From Flagellimonas yonaguniensis (GTDB lineage: Bacteria; Bacteroidota; Bacteroidia; Flavobacteriales; Flavobacteriaceae): a stretch of DNA of 64,000 nt. The position numbers and the translations under genes were made by a program. The stretch spans positions 1 to 64,000 of the forward strand of contig NZ_JARFVB010000018.1 of NCBI RefSeq assembly GCF_029193885.1, written 5' to 3'. The notes beneath the pieces were generated by a model that was given only the letters and a program-made list of their open reading frames with translations, did not search any database and was not told the origin of the DNA. This document shows positions 50,089 to 61,570 of this stretch, piece by piece. Each line of letters starts with the position of its first letter. Position 1 is the first letter of the stretch.

Positions 50089-51351
50089 TTACTCTCCCAA
50101 AAGCTTTTTGATTCTCATGAAGTTTTCATTGTCACCCAATGCTCCATAGATATTTTTCAACTGGGTCAAGATACTTTCATTATCAGGATTGGACTGAAGT
50201 GCATCTTCCAAGACTGCAGCTCCCTCTCTGAATAGGCTATCTTTTTTATCCTTCAACTCGTCGTACTTCTCAATATCTGCTTTTGAAGTTCCCAATTGAT
50301 TCATCTCGTCAATAAGACCGTTACCTTCGTTCACATAGGTTGTGGAAAGGTTCAACAAGGCGTTGATATAACCTGGGTCGATGGCCAATGCTTTTTTGTA
50401 AGCATCCCTTGCATCTTCCAAGTTCCCCTGCTCCATGTTGATCACACCGATATTATACAATAAATCAGGGTTGTCAGGAGCCATTGTCGAGGCTTGTCCC
50501 ATCAACTCCTTGAACTTGTCCTTATCCCCCATAGCGTAATATAGGTTGGCTTCGCCCAACACCAAGTTCACATCTTCAGGATTTTCAGCTCTTGCATCAG
50601 CATAGGCTTCAATGGCCTTTTCATTTTCCCCCATCTGTTGGTAGATCAAAGCAATGTTCTTAACGATCTCTGGCTTTTTGGATGGGCTTACTTCTTCTTT
50701 AGGGTCTTTGTGTGTTCCTGCTTTCACATAAAGATCACGGGTGGCCTTATCCATGGTTTCCGTCTCTCCGGATTGTGCATTAACAGCTGTATAGGTCACG
50801 GATTCTCCGTTGTAATCCAAATCCTTGAGTTCTTTGTAGTATTTCAAAGCGTTTTCAAGATCCTGTCCATTTACAGCACTATTGGCTGCATAATAAAGAT
50901 ATACTGTATCTTTTGGACTAAGGGTATAGCTCATGTACAATTTTTGAGCAGCCTCGCTGAATTTTTTGTTTTGGTTGTCCTCTACTGCAGCATTAACCAA
51001 GTCCGCAGTCATTTGAGACATTTTCTCTTGGGCAACGGAAGTGTATTTGGATCTTCCATCAGCCTCTTCAATCTCGATTACTTTGTTGTAAGCATCAACA
51101 GCCTCTTGAAATGCGGATACCTCTCCTTTTTGGGCCAAATCATAATTGACATTCCCTAGAAGTGCATAATACTCGGCCTGGTCTTTTTCCTTGGCCGAAC
51201 CAATAGTGGAAGCTGCACTTACCAAAGCAGCTTTTGCCGCCGCGGCATCACCTTCCTTCAAAGCCCTTTCCGCCGTCTTCATTTCATCCTTCTGGGCAAT
51301 GCCCATCGCGGAAACTCCTACGGCTAGTAGTATGAATATTTTTGTTCTCAT
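50089..51351 (-). CDS. Secreted tetratricopeptide-repeat protein
   Basis: A signal peptide (IFILLAVGVSAMGIAQ) precedes a 400-residue helical protein with several TPR units, clearest in the C-terminal half (NIALIYQQMGENEKAIEAYADA, ANLYYAMGDKDKF, NIGVINMEQGNLEDARDAYKKALAIDP). Such proteins act as periplasmic scaffolds; no specific partner can be named. It lies 50 bp downstream of gyrA on the same strand. Confidence 0.85.
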   Translation of the reverse strand: MRTKIFILLAVGVSAMGIAQKDEMKTAERALKEGDAAAAKAALVSAASTIGSAKEKDQAEYYALLGNVNYDLAQKGEVSAFQEAVDAYNKVIEIEEADGRSKYTSVAQEKMSQMTADLVNAAVEDNQNKKFSEAAQKLYMSYTLSPKDTVYLYYAANSAVNGQDLENALKYYKELKDLDYNGESVTYTAVNAQSGETETMDKATRDLYVKAGTHKDPKEEVSPSKKPEIVKNIALIYQQMGENEKAIEAYADARAENPEDVNLVLGEANLYYAMGDKDKFKELMGQASTMAPDNPDLLYNIGVINMEQGNLEDARDAYKKALAIDPGYINALLNLSTTYVNEGNGLIDEMNQLGTSKADIEKYDELKDKKDSLFREGAAVLEDALQSNPDNESILTQLKNIYGALGDNENFMRIKKLLGE

Positions 51352-51401
51352 GTTTAAAATTGAAATTATTTAGTGTTTATGATTATTACTTAATATACAA
51401 A

Positions 51402-53930
51402 TTATTCTTTTTCGTCCGTAGCATCATCAATAGCCGTGCCATCTTCTCCTTCGACCTCTATATCCCTGATATCAACTTCATCCACGGGATCATCCTCTTT
51501 CATCACTTTGGCAACTGCCGCAATGGCATCGTTATCCTTTAGGTTGATAAGACGAACTCCTTGTGTAGCCCTTCCCATTACCCTTAGGTCTTCAACACCC
51601 ATTCGGATGGCTATTCCCGATTTATTGATGATCATCAAATCATCGGTATCGGTTACGTTTTTGATGGCCACTAGACCTCCTGTTTTTTCGGTAATGGATA
51701 TGGTTTTCACCCCTTTTCCCCCCCTATTGGTAATTCTGTAGTCCTCGATATTGGAACGTTTACCGTAACCCCTTTCGGACACCACAAGAATATCGTCCTC
51801 AAAGTTATGGACAGAAACCATGCCCACAACCTCATCGTTGTCATCGGCCAATCTGATACCGCGTACACCTGAAGCATTTCTACCCATAGGTCTAGTCTTG
51901 GATTCTTCAAAGCGTATGGCTTTTCCAGATTTAAGACCTAGGAATATTTGACTGGTACCTGTTGTCAACTTGGCTTCCAATAGTTCATCGCCCTCTCTAA
52001 CCGTGATGGCATTAATACCATTTTGACGTGGTCTGGAATACTGTTCCAAAGATGTCTTTTTAACAGTGCCCTTTTTAGTGGCCATGATCACAAAATGGCT
52101 GTTCACATAATCCTCATCCTTGAGGTCTTGTGTACAGATAAAGGCTTTTACCTTATCATCCTGCTCTATGTTGATCAAATTCTGGATGGCTCTACCCTTG
52201 GATGTTCTGCTTCCTTCGGGAATTTCAAAAACACGCATCCAGAAACATTTTCCTTTTTGGGTAAAGAACAACATATATTGATGGTTGGTACCAACGAATA
52301 AATGCTCCAAGAAATCCTCATTTCGGGTTGAGGATGCTTTTTGACCCACTCCTCCCCTATGTTGGGTCTTATACTCTGACAGGGATGTTCTTTTGATATA
52401 ACCAGCATGGGAAATGGTAATGACCACCTGTTCATCAGGAATCATATCCTCAATGCTCAAATCACCTCCAGCATAGTTGATTTCGGACCTTCTATCATCG
52501 CCGTACTTCTCCTTAACTTCGAGAAGTTCATCTTTGATGATCTGCATTCTACGTTCCTTTTTGTCCAGGATATCCTTCAAATCCTCGATGGTCTTCAACA
52601 ATTCGGCATGCTCCTCACGCAGTTTGTCCTGCTCCAGACCTGTAAGTTGGCGCAAACGCATTTCCACGATGGCCTTGGCCTGAACCTCTGTCAGTTTAAA
52701 ACGTTCAATCAAATTGTTACGGGCTTCCTCCACATTGGAAGAGCCTCTGATTATTGCGATTACTTCATCTATATTATCGGAAGCAATGATAAGTCCTTCA
52801 AGAATATGTGCACGGTCTTCAGCTTTTTTAAGCTCGAACTTGGTTCTTCGTACCACAACTTCGTGCCTATGCTCCACAAAATAGTGAATGATATCTTTCA
52901 GGTTTAAAAGTTCCGGTCTACCATTGACAAGCGCAATATTGTTGACACTGAAAGAGGATTGAAGCGCCGTATATTTGTACAACATGTTGAGCACAATGTT
53001 CGGGATGGCGTCGCGCTTCAAAATATAAACGATACGCATTCCGTTTCTATCGGACTCGTCTCTAATGGTGGAAATCCCTTCTATTTTCTTTTCATTGACC
53101 AAGTCTGCTGTCTTCTTGATCATGTCCGCCTTATTGACCTGATATGGAATCTCTGTAACAACGATGCTTTCCTTGCCCTGAACCTCTTCAATGGTGGCCT
53201 TGGCACGCATAACCACACGACCACGACCGGTATGAAAGGCCTCTTTAACGCCATCATAACCATAAATAAGACCTCCCGTTGGGAAATCCGGTGCCTTGAT
53301 GTGCGTGATCAGTTCATCTATCTCTATATCATGGTTGTCTATATACGCTATAGTGCCATCCACTACCTCGGAAAGGTTGTGCGGAGGCATATTGGTAGCC
53401 ATACCTACAGCAATACCCGAAGCTCCGTTTACCAATAAATTGGGTATACGGGTCGGCAATACGGTAGGTTCTTCAATGGTATCATCAAAATTAAGTTGAT
53501 GATCTACAGTATCCTTATCGATATCGGCCAACATCTCCTCTGCGATCTTGCGCATTTTGGCCTCGGTATAACGCATTGCCGCAGGGCTGTCCCCATCCAC
53601 GGAACCAAAGTTACCCTGACCATCCACGAGCATGTACCTAAGGCTCCATTCCTGGGCCATACGCACCATGGTATCATAAACCGAAGAATCACCGTGTGGG
53701 TGATACTTACCTAATACCTCCCCAACGATACGGGCAGATTTTTTATGCGAACTATTGGACCTGACCCCCAAATCATGCATTCCATAGAGCACCCTTCGGT
53801 GAACAGGCTTTAAACCATCACGAACATCTGGCAGGGCACGTGACACAATGACCGACATTGAATAATCAATGTAGGCAGATTTCATCTCATCCTCAATATT
53901 AATGGGAATTAACTTTTCTCCTTCCGCCAT
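51402..53930 (-). CDS. gyrA: DNA gyrase subunit A
   Basis: GyrA cuts and rejoins DNA during supercoiling. The 842-residue protein starts [34 protein letters not shown]. The catalytic Tyr is in [10 protein letters not shown], and the quinolone-resistance region reads [11 protein letters not shown], the usual sensitive-type Ser. The coiled-coil (about 430-485) and the C-terminal beta-pinwheel with the GyrA box ([10 protein letters not shown]) are present. The C-terminal tail is acidic ([15 protein letters not shown]), which is common in Bacteroidota. Confidence 0.97.
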   Translation of the reverse strand: MAEGEKLIPINIEDEMKSAYIDYSMSVIVSRALPDVRDGLKPVHRRVLYGMHDLGVRSNSSHKKSARIVGEVLGKYHPHGDSSVYDTMVRMAQEWSLRYMLVDGQGNFGSVDGDSPAAMRYTEAKMRKIAEEMLADIDKDTVDHQLNFDDTIEEPTVLPTRIPNLLVNGASGIAVGMATNMPPHNLSEVVDGTIAYIDNHDIEIDELITHIKAPDFPTGGLIYGYDGVKEAFHTGRGRVVMRAKATIEEVQGKESIVVTEIPYQVNKADMIKKTADLVNEKKIEGISTIRDESDRNGMRIVYILKRDAIPNIVLNMLYKYTALQSSFSVNNIALVNGRPELLNLKDIIHYFVEHRHEVVVRRTKFELKKAEDRAHILEGLIIASDNIDEVIAIIRGSSNVEEARNNLIERFKLTEVQAKAIVEMRLRQLTGLEQDKLREEHAELLKTIEDLKDILDKKERRMQIIKDELLEVKEKYGDDRRSEINYAGGDLSIEDMIPDEQVVITISHAGYIKRTSLSEYKTQHRGGVGQKASSTRNEDFLEHLFVGTNHQYMLFFTQKGKCFWMRVFEIPEGSRTSKGRAIQNLINIEQDDKVKAFICTQDLKDEDYVNSHFVIMATKKGTVKKTSLEQYSRPRQNGINAITVREGDELLEAKLTTGTSQIFLGLKSGKAIRFEESKTRPMGRNASGVRGIRLADDNDEVVGMVSVHNFEDDILVVSERGYGKRSNIEDYRITNRGGKGVKTISITEKTGGLVAIKNVTDTDDLMIINKSGIAIRMGVEDLRVMGRATQGVRLINLKDNDAIAAVAKVMKEDDPVDEVDIRDIEVEGEDGTAIDDATDEKE

Positions 53931-54026
53931 GCTTATTTATTATTGATTTTTTGTGGTTAAATTATCATGGCAATATACAGAAAATAGCAGCCTTTATAAC
54001 GCTTTGCGAATACTTTATTAAAAAAA

Positions 54027-54062
54027 TTATCAACATTGGGGATATTGTCAACAATGTGATAA
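54027..54062. promoter_or_regulatory. DnaA-box-like cluster in the gyrA-clpC spacer
   Basis: TTATCAACA (54027-54035) and TTGTCAACA (54045-54053) resemble the DnaA box TTATCCACA, and a reversed TTATCACAT follows (54054-54062). The outer two also form an imperfect inverted repeat. The site lies about 100 bp upstream of gyrA, in a 261-bp divergent spacer otherwise without genes. Confidence 0.35.
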
Positions 54063-54191
54063 TAAAGCTTTGTTAAATAGCTGAAAAAGCTGAATTATTC
54101 CGACATTTACCACTACTTTATCGAATAAGGGTACGGTATTTGACCACCATAACAATACTTTTATTAATTTTAATTGCTGAAAAAGAAACGT

Positions 54192-56750
54192 ATGGACGAT
54201 AATTTTTCCCCCCGCGTAAAGGACGTTATAGCATACAGCAAGGAAGAAGCCCTGAGACTGGGCCATGATTTTATTGGCACGGAGCACCTTATGCTAGGTC
54301 TTTTAAGAGACGGAAATGGCAAAGCCATAAATATATTGGATGCACTCGATGTGGATTTGGACCACCTGCGTAGAAAGGTGGAAATTCTGAGTCCAGCGAA
54401 CCCTAATACAGGAACGGTTCAGAAGGACAAGAAAAACCTTCACCTGACCCGCCAAGCTGAACGGGCCCTGAAGACCACTTTCTTGGAAGCAAAGCTTTTC
54501 CAGAGTTCTTCCATCAATACAGCGCACCTATTGCTGTGCATCCTAAGGAACGAGAATGATCCGACAACCAAGTTATTACACAAACTGAAAGTGGACTATG
54601 ACAATGTCAAGGAACAGTTCAAGTCCATGATCACCAGTGACGATGACTATATAGACACCCCCCAAGCGGAATCTTTCCCCGGGGATACAGACGATATGGG
54701 AGATAGTAAAGAAAGCTCCTTCGGCTCCGGAAGCGCTTCCCAAAAAGGAAGCAAAAAGTCCAAGACCCCAGTGTTGGACAACTTTGGACGCGACCTTACC
54801 CGTTTGGCCGAGGATAACAAATTGGACCCCGTTGTGGGCAGGGAAAAGGAAATTGAGCGGGTTTCCCAAATATTGAGCAGAAGGAAAAAGAACAATCCAC
54901 TGCTTATTGGTGAACCCGGTGTGGGTAAAAGTGCCATTGCCGAAGGGCTGGCATTGCGCATCATCAACAAAAAGGTATCCCGAATACTTTACAACAAAAG
55001 GGTGGTAACCTTGGACCTTGCCTCTTTGGTCGCAGGTACAAAGTACCGTGGCCAGTTCGAAGAACGTATGAAGGCCGTGATGAACGAGTTGGAAAAGAAT
55101 GACGACATCATCTTGTTCATTGATGAGATTCACACCATTGTAGGTGCAGGTGGTGCAACCGGAAGCTTGGACGCTTCCAACATGTTCAAACCCGCCTTGG
55201 CAAGAGGCGAAATACAATGTATCGGAGCCACTACCCTTGATGAATACAGACAATACATAGAAAAGGATGGTGCCTTGGAACGTCGATTCCAAAAGGTAAT
55301 GGTAGAACCTACCTCTGTGGAAGAGACCATCGAAATTTTGATGAACATCAAAGGCAAGTACGAAGAGCACCACAACGTAAATTATACGGACGAAGCTATT
55401 TTGGCCTGTGTCAAATTGACCAACCGTTACATGACGGATCGCTTCTTACCAGATAAAGCAATCGACGCTTTGGATGAAGCAGGATCAAGAGTACATATCG
55501 TCAACATGGACGTGCCAAAACAAATTCTGGAACTGGAAAACCAGCTCGAAGACGTCCGCGAACTGAAAAACAGCGTCGTTAAAAAACAGAAATACGAGGA
55601 AGCTGCCAAGCTCAGGGATGATGAAAAACGTCTCGAAAAAGAGTTGGCATCCGCTCAAGAACGCTGGGAAGAAGAAAGCAAACTACACAGGGAAACCGTT
55701 ACAGAAGACAATGTTGCCGACGTGGTTTCCATGATGAGCGGTATTCCCGTGAACAGAATAGCACAAACGGAAAGCAACAAATTGGCCGAACTGCCCAACC
55801 TTATCAAAGGATTCGTTATCGGTCAAGATGAAGCAGTTTCCAAAGTGGCCAGGGCCATCCAACGTAACCGAGCTGGGCTCAAGGATCCAAACAAACCTAT
55901 AGGTTCGTTCATTTTCTTGGGACAAACAGGTGTCGGTAAAACCCAGTTGGCCAAGATATTGGCAAAAGAACTATTTGATTCCGAAGACGCACTGATTCGA
56001 ATCGATATGAGCGAATACATGGAAAAATTCGCCATATCCCGGTTGGTAGGTGCACCTCCGGGATACGTAGGTTACGAAGAAGGTGGGCAATTGACGGAAA
56101 AAGTACGTCGTAAACCCTATTCAGTAGTCTTATTGGACGAGGTTGAAAAAGCACACCCTGACGTATTCAATATGTTGTTGCAAGTATTGGACGACGGATT
56201 CCTTACCGATAGCCTTGGACGCAAAATCGATTTCAGGAACACCATCATCATCATGACTTCCAATATTGGAGCAAGACAATTGAAGGATTTTGGACAAGGT
56301 GTTGGTTTTGGTACCGCAGCCAAAAAGGCACAAGCGGACAGCCATCAGAAAAGTGTGATCGAAAATGCATTGAAAAAAGCATTTGCACCTGAATTCTTGA
56401 ACAGGATCGACGATGTAGTGGTCTTCAATCCACTGGAAAGAGAGGATATCCACAAGATCATCGATATCGAATTGGATAAATTGTACAAGAGAATCAAGGA
56501 AATTGGTTATGATTTGAGTCTTTCCGACAAGGCCAAAGACTATATTGCCGACAAAGGCTTCGACAAGCAATATGGTGCACGCCCCTTGAAGAGAGCCATC
56601 CAAAAGTATATAGAGGATTCACTCGCTGAGGAAATCGTAAACTCCAAACTGGAAGAGGGAGATAGCATTTTTATGGACTTGGATGAGAAGAAAGAAGAGC
56701 TTACCATCAAAATAAAAAAGGCTGAAAAGTCACCCGAAGCCGAAAAGTAA
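54192..56750 (+). CDS. clpC: ATP-dependent Clp protease ATP-binding subunit ClpC
   Basis: ClpC unfolds substrates for ClpP. The 852-residue protein has the double Clp-N domain (about 5-150), Walker [10 protein letters not shown] in the first AAA+ module and GQTGVGKTQ in the second, the UVR-type linker ([18 protein letters not shown]), and a C-terminal ClpB-D2-small domain. An LGF/VGF-like ClpP loop is [10 protein letters not shown] or nearby. The ATG at 54192 ([16 protein letters not shown]) was preferred to a TTG upstream. It is divergent from gyrA and ends at a strong terminator. Confidence 0.96.
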   Translation: MDDNFSPRVKDVIAYSKEEALRLGHDFIGTEHLMLGLLRDGNGKAINILDALDVDLDHLRRKVEILSPANPNTGTVQKDKKNLHLTRQAERALKTTFLEAKLFQSSSINTAHLLLCILRNENDPTTKLLHKLKVDYDNVKEQFKSMITSDDDYIDTPQAESFPGDTDDMGDSKESSFGSGSASQKGSKKSKTPVLDNFGRDLTRLAEDNKLDPVVGREKEIERVSQILSRRKKNNPLLIGEPGVGKSAIAEGLALRIINKKVSRILYNKRVVTLDLASLVAGTKYRGQFEERMKAVMNELEKNDDIILFIDEIHTIVGAGGATGSLDASNMFKPALARGEIQCIGATTLDEYRQYIEKDGALERRFQKVMVEPTSVEETIEILMNIKGKYEEHHNVNYTDEAILACVKLTNRYMTDRFLPDKAIDALDEAGSRVHIVNMDVPKQILELENQLEDVRELKNSVVKKQKYEEAAKLRDDEKRLEKELASAQERWEEESKLHRETVTEDNVADVVSMMSGIPVNRIAQTESNKLAELPNLIKGFVIGQDEAVSKVARAIQRNRAGLKDPNKPIGSFIFLGQTGVGKTQLAKILAKELFDSEDALIRIDMSEYMEKFAISRLVGAPPGYVGYEEGGQLTEKVRRKPYSVVLLDEVEKAHPDVFNMLLQVLDDGFLTDSLGRKIDFRNTIIIMTSNIGARQLKDFGQGVGFGTAAKKAQADSHQKSVIENALKKAFAPEFLNRIDDVVVFNPLEREDIHKIIDIELDKLYKRIKEIGYDLSLSDKAKDYIADKGFDKQYGARPLKRAIQKYIEDSLAEEIVNSKLEEGDSIFMDLDEKKEELTIKIKKAEKSPEAEK

Positions 56751-56772
56751 TTTCAAATAAAGTTTTAAAAAA

Positions 56773-56797
56773 AGCTGACAGTCGTCAGCTTTTTTTA
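56773..56797 (+). terminator. Terminator of clpC
   Basis: AGCTGAC-AGTC-GTCAGCT followed by seven T forms a classic intrinsic terminator 22 bp after the stop. Confidence 0.9.
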
Positions 56798-56879
56798 TGC
56801 CCTGGATTTACCATACATAAGATATTTTATCGTTTAATCTATTATTTTTCCGTTGACTGGCCTTCGCCCATAATTTCGT

Positions 56880-57326
56880 ATGCGAGACACTATAATTACA
56901 TTGGGGATGAAAATAACTTCTAAAAAGAAGACCGTGGTGGTACGCGAATACCAACTGGAAGTTGGGACCGTACAGGTTTTCGACAACTACATGGTTGCTT
57001 CTTTTGATGAAGGTGCTACTATAACATTAGAGAGGACCTATCAAATCATTGGAATTTCGGAAATACACTTTAGAGACAAAGACTTTGGCTATATCAGCCT
57101 TAGAAAGAATTCCTATGCGGTAGACCCCACCGTTTACAATTACCTCAGGGGCATGGACAATCTAAAGGCATTTGCCATTGTTTCCAAAAAGGAAATAGAC
57201 ATGCACAACTTCAATATTGAAAGGATGTTCTATAAAAAGCCGATGGAATTCTTCATAGAGTTTGACAATGCTCTGGCTTGGGTACAAAAAAGACTTGCAT
57301 CAAAAAAAGGGAGAAACAGTGCTTAA
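56880..57326 (+). CDS. Conserved-type hypothetical protein (148 aa)
   Basis: No named family is recognised. The protein is basic at both ends and mixed alpha/beta in the middle, with features such as VRTYQ-free but regular strands (FGYISLRKNSYAVDPTVYNYL). The C-terminal segment RMFYKKPMEFFIEFDNALAWVQKRL resembles the end of SpoIIAA/STAS-like folds seen elsewhere in this window, a weak likeness only. Its stop overlaps that of nnr by 4 bp (converging genes). Confidence 0.65.
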   Translation: MRDTIITLGMKITSKKKTVVVREYQLEVGTVQVFDNYMVASFDEGATITLERTYQIIGISEIHFRDKDFGYISLRKNSYAVDPTVYNYLRGMDNLKAFAIVSKKEIDMHNFNIERMFYKKPMEFFIEFDNALAWVQKRLASKKGRNSA

Positions 57327-58864
57327 TTTTGACCACTTTCCTTCTGTTCCATTTCAGGTTGACGAAAGACATCCGAAAAGGCATTACCTATGTGTTCCAC
57401 AATATTGGATGCCTTGAGTGCCTCATAGCCTTTGGACGACACTCCTAAATCCCCTGCCAAGCCGTGCAGGTACACTCCGAATATTGCAGCTTCGACCGAG
57501 GAATATCCTTGTGCCACAAGGCCAGTGATCATACCCGTCAACACATCTCCACTGCCCGCAGTTGCCATGCCCGGGTTTCCAGTTGTGTTCACATAACCTT
57601 TACCATTATAAATCGTAATCGTATGCGCACCCTTGATCACTAACACCAAATTATAATGGGCAGCAAATGCTTTGGCCTTTTCCAACTTTTCAAAATCAGA
57701 AGACCACTGTCCCATCAATCGCTCCAGTTCCCTCGGATGTGGAGTAAGAATCGACAAGGCTGGAACATCCTTGAGCATTTCAGGATTTTGGGATAAAATG
57801 TTCAGTCCATCCGCATCGATGACCATGGGAGAATCCACCCTTTTCAAAAAATTGCCAAAAGCTGAAACCGTATCATCATCCTGACCGATGCCAACACCTA
57901 TACCAACCACAGAAGGTTCAAAAGGAATTTCTATCCCTGAAATATTCTTCTCTCTAGACCCCGTCAGCACCATCACTTCAGGAACTGCCGTTTGCAAGGA
58001 ATCATAACCACATTTAGGTATAAATGCGGTTACCAGACCACTCCCAATACTCAAGCAGGCATTGCTGGCCAGTTGCACAGCACCAATCTTTCCATAACTA
58101 CCACCAACAATGACCGAATGTCCATAGGTTCCCTTATGCGAAAATTTGAGCCTGGGTCGGTACATGGGCAATACTTCGGGTCGGCCGATCAGTTCAAAAT
58201 CAGTTTCCGTGTTGATCATGTAATCTTGATCCAATCCAATGTCCAGAATCTCCCATTGATTGACATACACTCCGGTCTCGGGCAAAAAGAAAACCAATTT
58301 GGGCACCTGAAAACTCAATACATAACTGGAATTGACAACATACGAAGGTTCCCAAGGACCTCTATCCACAGGTAAGCCCGAAGGCACATCAACAGATAAG
58401 GTAAATGCACGTGAACTATTAATGTGCTTGATCAAATTCCCGACCCAAGCATCAGGGGCTCGATTGAGTCCTATACCAAAAATGGCATCCACTACAATAT
58501 CGTTGGGCGAAATCTCAGGTAAATCACTTTCCGCATTTATAAAGTCGGGCCACACTTTCCCATCTTTCAAGCGTTCCAAGTTGAGTAAGAAATCCTCTGA
58601 ACGCTTGTCGCTATAATTGACCACATATACCTTGATGGAGTAACCATGTTCATTTAACTTTCTGGCAAGCACCAAACCATCTCCCCCATTATTTCCTATT
58701 CCACAGAACAATTTGATATTGACCTGGGTACCTCGCAAACGGGAATGCATCCACTCGAACAACTGGGTAGCTGCCCTTTCCATCAATTCGTGACTCTTTA
58801 TCTGTTCTTTTTGAATTGTGGATTTATCAGCTTCATAGATTTGACGTGCAGTAAAAATTTTCAT
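57323..58864 (-). CDS. nnr: Bifunctional NAD(P)H-hydrate epimerase / ADP-dependent dehydratase
   Basis: Repairs hydrated NAD(P)H. The N-terminal YjeF epimerase domain (about 1-215) has FCGIGNNGGDGLVLARKL. The C-terminal carbohydrate-kinase-like dehydratase (about 225-505) has GSYGKIGAVQLAS, LTPHPRELERLMG and the nucleotide-binding NTTGNPGMATAGSGDVLTGMI. The length of 513 residues is usual. It is divergent from the thr operon leader. Confidence 0.95.
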   Translation of the reverse strand: MKIFTARQIYEADKSTIQKEQIKSHELMERAATQLFEWMHSRLRGTQVNIKLFCGIGNNGGDGLVLARKLNEHGYSIKVYVVNYSDKRSEDFLLNLERLKDGKVWPDFINAESDLPEISPNDIVVDAIFGIGLNRAPDAWVGNLIKHINSSRAFTLSVDVPSGLPVDRGPWEPSYVVNSSYVLSFQVPKLVFFLPETGVYVNQWEILDIGLDQDYMINTETDFELIGRPEVLPMYRPRLKFSHKGTYGHSVIVGGSYGKIGAVQLASNACLSIGSGLVTAFIPKCGYDSLQTAVPEVMVLTGSREKNISGIEIPFEPSVVGIGVGIGQDDDTVSAFGNFLKRVDSPMVIDADGLNILSQNPEMLKDVPALSILTPHPRELERLMGQWSSDFEKLEKAKAFAAHYNLVLVIKGAHTITIYNGKGYVNTTGNPGMATAGSGDVLTGMITGLVAQGYSSVEAAIFGVYLHGLAGDLGVSSKGYEALKASNIVEHIGNAFSDVFRQPEMEQKESGQN

Positions 58865-58980
58865 TCAGCAATAAAAAAAGGTTATTTATAAAGATTTCGC
58901 AAAAAACAACACCAACAATTTGATGGAGTATTCAAAAGTACTACATTTATTACCTCATTATAGAGCAATGGAGTTAAAAC

Positions 58981-59090
58981 AAACGGATAGTAACCTTAAT
59001 TTTATGAATTCATTTTCATCTACCTTCACTATTACTATTACCACCCCTTTGGGGTAAGTCTGCTATATATAATTCCGTCCGTTTTTTAAT
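58981..59090 (+). promoter_or_regulatory. thr operon attenuator
   Basis: AAACGGA (58981-58987) can pair with TCCGTTT (59078-59084), which continues into a T-run, and so forms a terminator-like stem around the leader peptide. A second local stem CCCC-TTT-GGGG (59045-59054) overlaps the peptide's end and could compete. With a Thr/Ile-rich peptide in between, ribosome stalling would control thrABC. Confidence 0.6.
59004..59057 (+). CDS. thrL: thr operon leader peptide
   Basis: ATG at 59004 opens a 17-residue peptide, MNSFSSTFTITITTPLG, with five Thr and two Ile, ending 65 bp before thrA. It is the counterpart of enterobacterial ThrL, although the sequence is unrelated. Thr and Ile are both end products that depend on this pathway, so scarcity of either would stall the ribosome here. 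Confidence 0.75.
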   Translation: MNSFSSTFTITITTPLG

Positions 59091-59122
59091 CTATTCCCAA
59101 CTTTTTTCAATAATATTTCATC

Positions 59123-61567
59123 ATGAAAGTCTTAAAATTTGGAGGCACTTCCGTTGCAAATCCAGAAAATATAAATAAGGTCAAATCCATCCTTTGTAAT
59201 CAAAAAAATGACCAAATAGCCGTGGTTGTATCAGCTTTTGGGGGTGTAACCGACCTCCTTCTGAATGCATCGCATTTAGCATCACAGCAAGATGTAAGCT
59301 ACAAAAACAGCCTAAAGGAAATTGAGGACAGGCATATTTCCGCCATCAGGGAATTGATTCCTGTTACTTCACAAAGTGCTGCCCTGAGCAAAGTGAAAAG
59401 TGAGCTCAATATTCTGGAAACCTTACTTGAGGGCGCTTTTTTGATTGGCGAACTCACTCCAAAACTATCCGATAAAATCGTAAGCTACGGCGAACTGTTG
59501 TCATCCTTCATTATCAGTGAATTTTTGAAATGCGAAGGATTGGACGTTGTTTTTAAGGATAGCAGGGAACTCATTAAAACCGACAATAATTTCGGAAAGG
59601 CAAATGTGGACTTCAATATCACAAATACCAATTGTGAGACCTATTTTTCATCCACTAAAAACCAGATAACAATTTTACCCGGATTCGTAGCCTCCAGCAA
59701 AAGTGGGGATTTGACTACTCTGGGAAGAGGTGGTTCCGACTATACCGCTGCCATTATCGCAGCAGCCATAAATGCGGAAATTCTTGAGATCTGGACCGAT
59801 GTCAGTGGCATGTACACCGCTAATCCAAAATTGGTGAAACAGGCAAAATGTGTGGCCCATATCAGCTACCAAGAAGCCATGGAGCTTTCCCATTTTGGTG
59901 CCAAAGTGTTATATCCCCCAACGATTCAACCTGTATTGGGAAAAGCAATTCCGATTGCCATCAAAAACACTTTCGACCCTGAAAAGCCAGGTACCCTCAT
60001 CGCAAAAAACAACAATGGAAACGGTAAAACAGTTCGCGGTATCAGTCATGTGGGCAACATAAGTCTGCTATCATTGGAAGGGCCCGGCATGATCGGGATT
60101 CCTGGCATATCCAAACGATTTTTCGAAACCCTTTCAGTCAAGAACATCAGTATTGTTCTGATCACACAAGCATCATCAGAACACTCCATTTGCGTGGGCA
60201 TTGCAGATGAGGACGTGGACTTGGCGGCCGAAGCGGTAAACGAAACTTTTGAATACGAAATAGCCACTAAAAAAATTAAACCCGTAATCGTCGAAAAAGA
60301 TTTGACCATTGTGGCCTTGGTAGGTGACAATATGAAAAGCCACCAAGGCTTGAGCGGTAAAATGTTCAGCACTTTGGGTAAGAACAATGTGAACATCCGT
60401 GCCATTGCACAAGGGGCATCGGAACGTAATATTTCTGCCGTCATCAAAAAAGAAGATGTAAAAAAAGCGCTCAACTCGTTGCACGAAACTTTTTTCGAGG
60501 AAAACATCAAGCAGCTCAACCTATACGTGATGGGCGTGGGCAATGTGGGTTCTAAATTTTTGGAACAAATACGTCAGCAGAAAAAATATTTAAAGGAAGA
60601 ACTAAAGCTCAACGTACGTGTGATCGGCATTAGTAATTCAAGAAAAATGGCCTTTGATGAAAATGGAATACCGCTAAAGGATTGGGAAAATATCCTAAAT
60701 CAGGGAGAACCGGCGGACAAGGAAGTATTTTTTGACCGCATCAATACACTGAACTATCGCAACAGTATTTTTGTGGACAATACGGCCAGTGCTGAAGTAT
60801 CCGAAAGCTATTCAAGCTATCTCAAAAACAGTATCTCCGTGGTCACTTGCAATAAAATTGCCTCTTCTTCGGATTACGAATATTATAAGGAACTCAAACA
60901 CTTGGCCAAGGAATACAATGCTCCCTATCTATTCGAGACCAATGTGGGTGCAGGACTGCCCATCATCGACACCCTAAAGCATTTGATTGCCTCTGGCGAC
61001 AAAGTCAGAAAAATACAGGCAGTGTTATCCGGTAGTTTGAATTTTGTCTTCAACACATTTGATGATTCCACCACCTTTCATGATGTGGTAAAACAGGCGC
61101 AAGAAGAAGGATACACAGAACCGGACCCTACCATCGATTTGAGTGGTGTGGACGTGATGCGAAAGATTCTTATTTTAGCCAGAGAGAGTGGTTATCAATT
61201 GAACATTGAGGATATCGAAAACGAGGCCTTCTTACCTAAGGAAAGTTTGGAAGCCAACTCCAACGAAGCTTTTTTTGAAAGTTTGAAAAAATATGAGGCC
61301 GACTTTCAAAAGTTGTACAAAGATGCAGCCGATGACGATTGCAAACTAAAATATGTGGCTCAGTTTGAGGATGGAAAGGCCAAAGTTGGCCTGAAACAAA
61401 TCCCAAAAGGACACGACTTTTACAACTTAGAGGGTAGCGATAACATAGTGCTGTTCTATACAGACCGATATGTGGACCAACCCTTGATCATAAAAGGTGC
61501 CGGTGCGGGTGCCGATGTTACTGCATCGGGTATCTTTGCGGATATCGTTCGAATCGGAAACTTTTAA
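59123..61567 (+). CDS. thrA: Bifunctional aspartate kinase / homoserine dehydrogenase I
   Basis: Catalyses the first and third steps from aspartate to threonine and methionine. The kinase domain starts MKVLKFGGTSVANPENI and includes TTLGRGGSDYTAA. Two ACT domains lie in the middle (about 305-455; ISLLSLEGPGMIGIPGI and LTIVALVGDNMKSHQGLSGK). The homoserine dehydrogenase part begins at about 465 (LYVMGVGNVGSKFLEQI) with the catalytic LSGSLNFVFN and GYTEPDPTIDLSGVDVMRKILIL. At 814 residues it is full length. thrB follows after 3 bp. Confidence 0.97.
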   Translation: MKVLKFGGTSVANPENINKVKSILCNQKNDQIAVVVSAFGGVTDLLLNASHLASQQDVSYKNSLKEIEDRHISAIRELIPVTSQSAALSKVKSELNILETLLEGAFLIGELTPKLSDKIVSYGELLSSFIISEFLKCEGLDVVFKDSRELIKTDNNFGKANVDFNITNTNCETYFSSTKNQITILPGFVASSKSGDLTTLGRGGSDYTAAIIAAAINAEILEIWTDVSGMYTANPKLVKQAKCVAHISYQEAMELSHFGAKVLYPPTIQPVLGKAIPIAIKNTFDPEKPGTLIAKNNNGNGKTVRGISHVGNISLLSLEGPGMIGIPGISKRFFETLSVKNISIVLITQASSEHSICVGIADEDVDLAAEAVNETFEYEIATKKIKPVIVEKDLTIVALVGDNMKSHQGLSGKMFSTLGKNNVNIRAIAQGASERNISAVIKKEDVKKALNSLHETFFEENIKQLNLYVMGVGNVGSKFLEQIRQQKKYLKEELKLNVRVIGISNSRKMAFDENGIPLKDWENILNQGEPADKEVFFDRINTLNYRNSIFVDNTASAEVSESYSSYLKNSISVVTCNKIASSSDYEYYKELKHLAKEYNAPYLFETNVGAGLPIIDTLKHLIASGDKVRKIQAVLSGSLNFVFNTFDDSTTFHDVVKQAQEEGYTEPDPTIDLSGVDVMRKILILARESGYQLNIEDIENEAFLPKESLEANSNEAFFESLKKYEADFQKLYKDAADDDCKLKYVAQFEDGKAKVGLKQIPKGHDFYNLEGSDNIVLFYTDRYVDQPLIIKGAGAGADVTASGIFADIVRIGNF

Positions 61568-61570
61568 GCC

